This document shows, piece after piece, positions 56,714 through 64,000 of a DNA stretch of 64,000 bases. Source of the stretch: Blastomyces gilchristii SLH14081 (taxonomy: Eukaryota; Ascomycota; Eurotiomycetes; Onygenales; Ajellomycetaceae); assembly GCF_000003855.2 (NCBI RefSeq), contig NW_003101664.1, positions 496,878 through 560,877 of the forward strand. Reading direction: 5' to 3'. A program made the position numbers and the translations under genes. The notes beneath the pieces were generated by a model. That model saw only the letters and a list, made by a program, of their open reading frames with translations, was not told where the DNA came from and made no database searches. How positions within the stretch are numbered: position 1 is the stretch's first letter; every line of letters starts with the position of its first letter.

Positions 56714-59300
56714 TCACTCTGCAAAACTATCCCACAAACCAGGAACATCCCGATAACACCCAGGACCCGCCGAATATCTTCTCTCGGTAAACCCACGATC
56801 AGACCCAACAATAACGCCAGAAAACCTTCCCGCGCCCCCTTGCTTGAAGCCATCGCTCACGACCTCCCGCCGTTTCTCGATGCCGTCCCATGACCCCCAT
56901 CCCATCGTCAGCCCGAACGCGCATTCCAGAACCTGCTCCTCGTCGCTGCCTATGCATTGAACTATTGTCCCGTTAAGCCTGCAGTCGATGTAGGAACGCC
57001 TTTCCGAGGCCTCCTCAAAGCCAGTTTCTGGGATTTGCGGCGCTGGCACGTGCATTTCATGTGCGATTGGACCAGGTGGCAGCGCGGCCATGTTGGCGTT
57101 TTGATGCTGTGTGTCTGCCTGGACATGTTGCGTAGGTTGTAAAGAAACAGCAGGGTCGTCGGCTTGCTGGTTTGTTTGCTGGGTGTGTTGGGCGACTGCT
57201 GGAGGAACAGGAGCGGGTCCTGACAGCACAGGATACTGCTGCATTATCAGAATATATAGAGGTGGGCTAGGAGGGACAGTCGCAAAGTGGACAGGCTGCG
57301 TTATTGCTGGATTAGGAGCGAGATTAGGAGGTACCCCCAGAGCAGGGTTCAGAGATACTGTCGCGGGATCTGGATTTTGGGCAGTTGCCAGTCTTTGACC
57401 CACGTTTTGCATCGCTGTAAGTGGGATTGGGTTCAATTGAGGTGTTGGCCATGCAAGGGGATCTGTGGGAATGACTTGCGCTAGATTTGGGACAAAAAAT
57501 GGTGGAACATCCAGGATTTGATCTGTTGGAAAATACGGGACGACGAGGTTGTTCTGGTTGAAAAAGGGGGCAAGGCGAACATATCCGCAACTTACGAATT
57601 CCAGTTGTCTTAGGCAAGGTGGGACATCCTCGCGTGGAGGTGGGGAGTCCTTCAAACCCATCGAAGCCATTTGCTCGGATAGTGAGAGAGCCGGTGTGAA
57701 TTGGTTGATAATATCAGACCAGGTACCTTCTCGGAGCTCCTGAAGATAATATTCGTCTCGAGTGCAACTTGGACGAACTTTATTGCTCACATAAGGACGA
57801 GGAAGGGTGCCTGGTACTGCGGTCAAGGAACAAGAGTCAAATTTTAAACACTCCAAGGAGCTATGGCACGCCGACTTAAAGAACTGAATCAAAAGGATCG
57901 GGCTGAACCAGCAATTTTTAAAAGTGAGCGTTTTGATGTGAGGAAATTTAAGTGGAGGTTCCGGAAGGCGACCATTGGCAGCATCCTGTGCAAAGTAAGT
58001 GATGGGGGCCGGTAGGATATGTTGGTTTCGACAGTACTCTCCCTTCGCATGCTCGCCTCCTCCAATGTATCCAACTGTAAGTCGTTTTAGTTGCACCAAG
58101 TGCGAGATGACGTTTTCTAAAAGGCGAGTTAACAGGGTGGATGCAGCACTTGGGGCAATATATTTTATCGGGCTCTGCGAATCCCAGGTCATATCTGATT
58201 CCTTCCAATCTGGAATAACCAAAAGGATGATGGTTGTTAGACATGGGAAAGCCTCAAAGAATCGAGGCTGATTGAGATTACCCAATAACCCGGAGGAAAT
58301 ACTAGAAATATTCAACGTGTGGACGCGTTGAAATGTACTCTTGGCATCAATTACTGCGTATATACAGGAACCTAGGGTAGCTTGAGCTGCCCAGAACGTT
58401 TCAAGCAGCCATTCAGTCTGTGCACGCGTAGGGTTTCTAGGATAGAGTCCACAATCTCCAATGGCGCGGTGTTCTCCATACGTTTTCCCTCTCTCAATTG
58501 TGGGGTCAATAGGTAACCTCCTGCTTCGAGGGAATGATAAACGTGGAGAGTCCAAATAATCCTCGTTGATCGCATCTTTAAGCCGGTATAAGCTTTTCGA
58601 TGCCCACTCTGGGAGTATCGATTCAAGATACTCTTTTAGCGACTGCGATGATATTGACGCCACACGTTTGTTTCTAGGAGCTGACGCTACAGCTTGCCCG
58701 CAGAATACGCTGCGCTTTCCTTCAAATTCCAGTGAGTCGTCCACAAGAGTTGGGGGGTTAAGCCAGCCATAGCCGGTATCGAAACTCAGAGCAAACTCAG
58801 AGACATTGGTCAAGGTCCGAAACGCACGTTTCATTCTCTCTGCCTGGTCACCCACTTCCTCCACTCTTCTCAAGTAATCATATTCAACGTAGTCGGGCTT
58901 AGGCCATTCATACTCTCCCCAGAAGGTTTTCACCGTATTGTTATATACCTTTTCCGGAGGATCGAATAGTTGAATCTGGTCCAGCTCGAAACTTAAGCCA
59001 AATCGAGAAACACATCCCCCAAGTGTTTCAAAAAGATCAATCTTTTCGTCTGACGCTTCATCGGATGAATATATCATAGGCCCGAAGGGAACCACGGCGG
59101 TGCGAAAAAGGACTCGCTGGAGCTTGAACGCACACTCTTTATTCACCAAACGAAGATTGCAAATATCTTGACGGGACAGATATGCGGCAACGCAAGCGAA
59201 GAGCTCCACAGGAATGCCGTATGGTGGCCAACCTATACGTTGAGATTTAAAAAAGGATCAATGACATAGTTGGGCTGATATCTTTATTACCTTTTGCCAT
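56714..59300 (-). CDS. F-box domain protein, 842 aa (2 exons)
   Basis: Exon 1 is only 10 nt (59300-59291, ATGGCAAAAG), followed by a 58-nt intron (59290-59233, GTAATA...TATAG) and exon 2 (59232-56714). This gives the start MAKGWPPYGIPVELF, which completes an N-terminal F-box (about residues 10-45, with IPVELFACVAAYL and DICNLRLVNKECAFKL). F-box proteins join a substrate to the SCF (Skp1-cullin) ubiquitin ligase. The middle has leucine-rich, repeat-like stretches (for example FPHIKTLTFKNCWFS and LECLKFDSCSL). Residues about 560-730 are Pro/Gln/Asn-rich, and the C-terminus reads RSYIDCRLNGTIVQC. The family is large in these fungi and its targets are unknown. Confidence 0.82.
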
Positions 59301-59652
59301 GTTGTGTACTTTTGAGATCAATCAAAGCAAAATCGATAGTTTCACCTACTTTTGCAAGTAAATAATGTCAGTAATCAGTAATTTTAACAATAATTAAAAA
59401 TTAAAACATGTAGTGGACACTGGGCAAATGAGCTCGATCACGATCACCACTAGTCTATGCTTGTAGTTAAGGGGCCGAACCATTCCATCTATACCAACAA
59501 AACAGATATAGATAAATTCTTTTCATCTCAAACTCATGCTCTAAAACATTCCACCAATATTGAAGACGATGTGGTTTTTTCCATGAATCAGCTTGTGATG
59601 TATGAAGAACTTGAGAACTATTGTGATTGAAATGGGGATGGAGGGAAAAAAA

Positions 59653-59683
<31 letters not shown>

Positions 59684-61191
59684 TCAATAGTTGATCAAAT
59701 GATTTCTTTTTCTTTTGAAAGGTAACACCTGTTCTCTGACACAGGATAAACAGAAGACTAAGGGGAGTGTAGCAGATAAAATATCCACTGACATAAACAA
59801 CAGTAAAGTACATAGAGTAGTTTGGGAGAAGGGGGGTTACACCTGATAGATTCTTTACTTTTTATGCCATGACTTCCACTCTATATGACAAGACTGCCAT
59901 AATTGCATAGAGTGCAGTAATTGCCATATATCTTGCATACCTTGGTTTCTTTGTTGCACGTAGCTCTTATACCTCGTTTTGCCGACAGGGAGGAGTTGGA
60001 GCAGTGCCCGGCCACACACTTATTCAGTAGTACTTATGGGTGGAGTTGTCCCAAGCTAGTACTTTTGTCCACGTATATAAGGTCAACAAGACGGAGTGGT
60101 AGTTGCGTAGGAGATCCAAAGGCCTGATGTGATACTCCTTCGTAGGGGTGTAACGATTTAATAAGTGACCATGCCGGAGCAGCTAGTTACCTACTCAGAA
60201 GGCACAGGTAGAGTTTATCCACCTGCAAAGAGATTAAGATGCATCCGTTTTCCAAGGCTTTGTCTGCTGATGTATGGAGGAACCTGGGTTGGAGACGATC
60301 GATCACATATGAGCTGGCAAATGGAAGAGCTGGACATCGATGCTGGTCTGTAAATCTATCCGTTGATTCATTGCGCAGTTGGGAGAAAGGAATTCATTCG
60401 TTTTTCATTCAGCAAGGCCGGGAAAGAACAAGCCAGCTCCCAGGTCATACTCTTCGCCAGACGGTAGGAATAAGAGACCTTGATGATCGCACAAGGGAGG
60501 GCAACCCGCTAATAATATACGAATAGGTGGTGAATTACGTTAGGAAGTGTCGCCGGCTCTTCCCACTTACGTCATCCCGATCCCCTTGCCGAGAAGCTTA
60601 TTTCAAGGGCATCAGCGGGATGCCGAGACAGAGAAAAATGGTAGGGATGGGGCTGGGATATCATTTATTTGTCAATCCTCCTCTTCAATTATTGCTATTT
60701 GTGGCACTTGGGAGCTACAGGTAGATTGCCTCATCAAGTGATCAGCCTGTCAGTGATCATACATGAAGCAATTCAATGTGAAGAGTTATATTAGAAGTCT
60801 TTTGACTATCAACTCTTGTGATATTCTCTTCTGCATGCAGAACAATTCTTTCAAAGTCAATGCTATATTCAAGATACATGAAGCTGAATCATCTTGTTCC
60901 AGGCTGTTCCCTGTTAATTATGCTGGGCATCTCTTGAGTGTCTAAGACAATATCCAATTCTTAGAGAGAGTTTTCTTTTTTTCTCATGCTGAGCAAATTC
61001 TTTATAGATATTACTTCCATCACCATAGTGATAAGAAGAATAGTTCAAAATGATTTTTACACTTGTTCATTTCTTCTCCTCTTTCTGATTCTCTTTCTCT
61101 GTCCTTTTTGTTTCACCTTGTTCACCATCAAAGCATCTCAACGGGAAGGTAAAAAAGTCAACTAGAAGACTTCGTAGCCGGCGATGAAGCC
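59301..61191 (+). other. Intergenic region upstream of the F-box gene
   Basis: 1.9 kb with short open frames only (60-95 aa) on the plus strand, none with a recognisable domain. A (A)17(GA)n purine microsatellite is at 59646-59684. The piece 60760-61140 has almost no CpG and is CT/AG-rich like the decayed left block, so it may be a small repeat remnant. Confidence 0.45.
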
Positions 61192-61676
61192 ATGGATTTT
61201 CCGTCGACTGCATCGTCCAACAATGTCATCCCTTATTGCAAAAAGCACTGGTGTACACTCTGCAACGAGTTTATCGCAGAGTTTCCGCGCTTCGTGGAGC
61301 CAGGCAACCCGACCATAGGCCTTTGGAGATGGGTGTGTTCAAAGTCACCCTCCCACGCTATACTGATGGAAGATTTTGCCGTAGACAGGTGCAACGAACG
61401 CAAAATATCACATAACCAGTCCCGGAATGCAGGTGCTGAGGACTACCTCTTATGTTTCCAAATCACCGCGGCACCATCAACGAGATTGGATTCACCTATG
61501 GCGCACACACAGCTGGCGGGTTGAGGAATCCTAGTTACTTCCACAGAGCATGTTTCGATGCTTTGATCGCGAACTCGAAAGATCCGCGCATCTATCGGAA
61601 ACTCATCTACCTGTGTGCGGCCTTGGTTCCATTGTTTAAAGCTGTCGCGAGGAAATCCAACAACCACCAATGATTT
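61192..61676 (+). pseudogene. Broken gene fragment with CxxC and FHxACFxAL motifs
   Basis: The ATG at 61192 opens a frame with CKKHWCTLCNEFIAEFP (a CxxC motif) and a GLWRW segment. About 260 bp on, in another frame, comes NPSYFHRACFDALI and a hydrophobic helix-like LIYLCAALVPLF. Many fungal F-box-associated proteins start with CxxC followed by an Arg/Trp-rich region and a PFHxACWxLL motif, so I infer a decayed or partial relative of that class. No intron gives a clean join between the two frames, and sequence after 61676 does not continue it. Could also be two exons of a real but poorly modelled gene. Confidence 0.35.
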
Positions 61677-63511
61677 CGCGTTGCATAGCATGACCATCCG
61701 CATGGCTAAGAGAGAAGTTGGCCTGGGATCACTTGTCCGCGGAGGAAATTGCGACAAAAGCTTTTAGAAAGGACGAAGGCCTCAATGAGTTGCTCCTTAA
61801 CATCTAGTGGAAAGCTTCAGCAAATATCAAGCTGGATATCTGTCGAAACAAGCGCCTCACATTGGCCAGAGCTTTTATTCCATTGCTCCAACTCCACGCC
61901 TGCCTCTATGACCTCACCATCTTTTGTGCCAAATCCGGTGGTATTTTCAGATTTCGTACGGATTTCTGATCCATATCTAATCCCAAGGACGTTAGTCATT
62001 ATTGCCTTGGTGATCAAGCTGGTGTTCCCCTTCACTCTCGCTTGAGTCCGGACGAAAGAGTGACGGTTATATGGAGATATGAGAAACTTGGTTCGTATGT
62101 GCGAGCCCCTGGGATGTGCCGATACGATTACTAATTCAGTTTTCACCAAACCCTATGAATTAAGATAGCGTGCGCACTCGATGGGGTCATTCTCGTCCTC
62201 TTTTACACCGAAACAAAGGTTATATAAGAGGCAACCAAATGACAGAGTTCGGGGCGTTGTGTGCAGAACCATTCCCAATAACCGCGCAACCTTGGGAGTT
62301 AGCTGATCTCCAAGCCCCTACTCCCAATTGATATCCGGGTTCCCGTCGGTGATAATGGCCCGCGTCGGACATTCATGTGGCCTACTAAAACGGCAGTCGT
62401 TGCTGTGGCCCCCTACTTTGGCATTATTAGAGAGGATTAACCGATATCGTCGGGCGTTGGTAAATATTGACAAGGACAAGTATATCACAGAGGGCGGATC
62501 CGGAAATGAACTCAAGACCCCTCGCTGCCACTTGCGAGGGTCGGAGCTTGATACCATTGTCCATGATGTTAAAGCTCTCACGATGATGACTGTGGGGATA
62601 ACACAGAAAACAGAATTATTTTAGATATTGCCTCTGACGTAAGTCATTTCAGGCCACTTTGTCCTCTCATTTGCTAATAAGTGTCACCAATGCTGATAAA
62701 TAGGTAGTATCGCTTCGCCCTGGTGGTTCACCGAGGAGGTCGATATGATCCGCGCCATCTAAAACTCGGCATTATTGTGAATTTACAGGGGGGGCCTTGA
62801 TCTGGAAATTCAATTGGATTCGTGAGTTTGTCAGAGGAACCAAGACTAATTGTTGATTGGCCTGGTGACATGCTTTTGTTGGCTGTTGCAGGCGTGCGTC
62901 CAATTTGCCCCTTTCTCTCGAGGGAGTTCTCATTCGCTTTGTTGTGCTTGTCTGATGTTTTTAATCCATTTAATAATAAGGTAAGTCGGGAGACGTTGTA
63001 GAGAAAGTAGTTGGCGAGCTGTAGGATTTTTCAAGGAACATGAACTGTAACAAGTGTGCTTATGCTTATTAGAGTTCTTGTGGAGCAAATAATGAACGCC
63101 TGGCAAGGTCTGGGGCTGAGGCTGTGTTGAGGCTAACTAGATAAGATAAGATGGATAAGATAATCTCTTGGCACCTCGCCTCGGTCTCCAGCTAACTTTG
63201 TGCGGGCGGGACTGTCATAAAAGAGCAACCGATATAGTCGATGCTAGATTTCCCTGAAACGTTCCACCATGTTTCCGTGTTTGGCGGACTTCACCATCCG
63301 AGAATGACGTTGATGTGACAAATTTCTACATTTGACCGCCCGTCTAGATGTCCTAACCACCTCTTGGCCGTTTCGAACCAAGCCAATAACGTGCCTAAGC
63401 TTGCCTGCCCCAGTATTCTCCAGCGGACACCTCGAACCAGCCGAATCAAAACCTAATATAAAAAGAAGCAACGAGCCATTCAAGATTTCTTACGGCAGAA
63501 AAGCACAGAAA
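61677..63511 (+). other. Intergenic region upstream of the CDF gene
   Basis: 1.8 kb. Overlapping frames of 80-110 aa exist on both strands (for example 61817-62149 minus, 62328-62624 plus) but I recognise no domain and cannot join them into a gene. They may be residues of the broken gene at 61192. Confidence 0.4.
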
Positions 63512-64000
63512 ATGGCAGATCACATCCATGGTTCTTCCCCCGGCCACCCTCTTCACTCGGGACAGCTCCATCACCGCTCAGACACACCCACGCTGCCTCC
63601 AGCCATACCGGAGCAGCAGGCAACGGCCACTGGCGTCGAACCATTGCCTTATCCCATGCAACGGACGTCTTCTGACGAGGAAGATCAACGCCCGCCGCGT
63701 TATACACGCGAAAATGACCCTTTCCAACTAGCTAGTAAGCTGAAGTCTGATGACGAAATCGATAGGATAAAGGCAAATACGGCACGAAAGCGAGGAGGCT
63801 GGACAAACGACGGCGTCAAGAGTTCCTCGAGAAAGTTGCAAGGCTTCTACAAATCCCAGAACGAAAACATTGAGAAGCTGCTGAAGCCAGTCGATGAACA
63901 TGTGCGGCTGGCAAGGGAATACAACACCCAGAACCAGCTCAAATACAAGATCGCCGTCTATGGCAGTTTCGTTGCGAACGTCATCCTATCGATACTCCAA
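63512..64000 (+). CDS. Cation diffusion facilitator, N-terminal part (cut by window)
   Basis: The open frame from ATG 63512 runs 163 codons to the window edge with no stop. The first ~75 residues are a disordered, His/Pro/Ser-rich tail. Then comes the conserved fungal CDF block: NDPFQLASKL, ARKRGGWTNDG, LQGFYKSQNENIEKLLKPVDEH, and the start of the first membrane helix KYKIAVYGSFVANVILSILQ. CDF proteins export or compartmentalise Zn, Mn or related divalent cations by proton antiport; this subgroup (MMT/MTP-like with the QN-ENIEKLL block) is often linked to Mn or Zn. The transmembrane bundle and metal site are outside the window. The antisense frame at 63480-63707 is a shadow. Confidence 0.85.
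   Translation, partial: MADHIHGSSPGHPLHSGQLHHRSDTPTLPPAIPEQQATATGVEPLPYPMQRTSSDEEDQRPPRYTRENDPFQLASKLKSDDEIDRIKANTARKRGGWTNDGVKSSSRKLQGFYKSQNENIEKLLKPVDEHVRLAREYNTQNQLKYKIAVYGSFVANVILSILQ

Overview
The window reads as a filamentous ascomycete chromosome split into two compartments. Spliceosomal introns, Tad-type LINEs, Ty3/gypsy elements, repeat-directed C-to-T decay and the gene set (ferric reductase, VHS-GAT protein, F-box protein, CDF transporter) all point to a fungus. A member of the Eurotiomycetes, perhaps Onygenales (Ajellomycetaceae-like), is my inference from the AT-rich/GC-rich isochore structure and protein style; no search was run.

Left part (about 1-43330): an AT-rich block made almost wholly of decayed transposons with no intact host gene. 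It resolves into nested layers with readable junctions. On the left, a minus-strand LINE (LINE-1, 987-10692) cuts into Ty3 element D, carries Ty3 element A (3614-8754, 5-bp duplication TGAGT) and a hAT-like MITE, and is abutted at 986 by the 5' end of another LINE (LINE-0). On the right, LINE-2 (13923-14993 plus 36822-37907) holds Ty3 element C (14994-36821, duplication GTCAA). C holds full-length LINE-3 (17745-33757, 13-bp duplication). LINE-3 holds Ty3 element B (18760-26008) and a tRNA-headed SINE (31405-32491). That is four levels of insertion. The SINE ends in the same roughly 320 bp and (AAT)n tail as the LINE, the arrangement expected if the LINE machinery moves it. A 506-bp MITE family with 8-bp duplications occurs three times (2764, 7771, 38034). 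Decay is mainly transitions that remove CpG and GG/CC. The outermost edges of each insertion keep their CpGs while the interiors lose them. Further right (38-43.3 kb) come older, more eroded copies, a small CpG-rich ORF island (41634-41924) and a GC-rich relative of the SINE body (42040-42912).

Right part (about 43330-64000): normal-composition, gene-bearing sequence. In order: a roughly 45-bp minisatellite; a single-exon ferric-chelate reductase (+, 45613-47469); a three-exon VHS-GAT protein like yeast Lsb5 (-, 49618-51554); a zinc-independent quinone-oxidoreductase-type MDR protein (-, 54343-55356); a large F-box protein whose start lies in a 10-nt first exon (-, 56714-59300); a broken CxxC-type F-box-family-like fragment (61192-61676); and the first 163 residues of a cation diffusion facilitator running off the right edge (63512-64000). 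The genes look like independent monocistronic housekeeping or accessory genes; I see no cluster logic linking them. Metal handling appears twice (ferric reductase, CDF), but the two are 16 kb apart and nothing ties them together.
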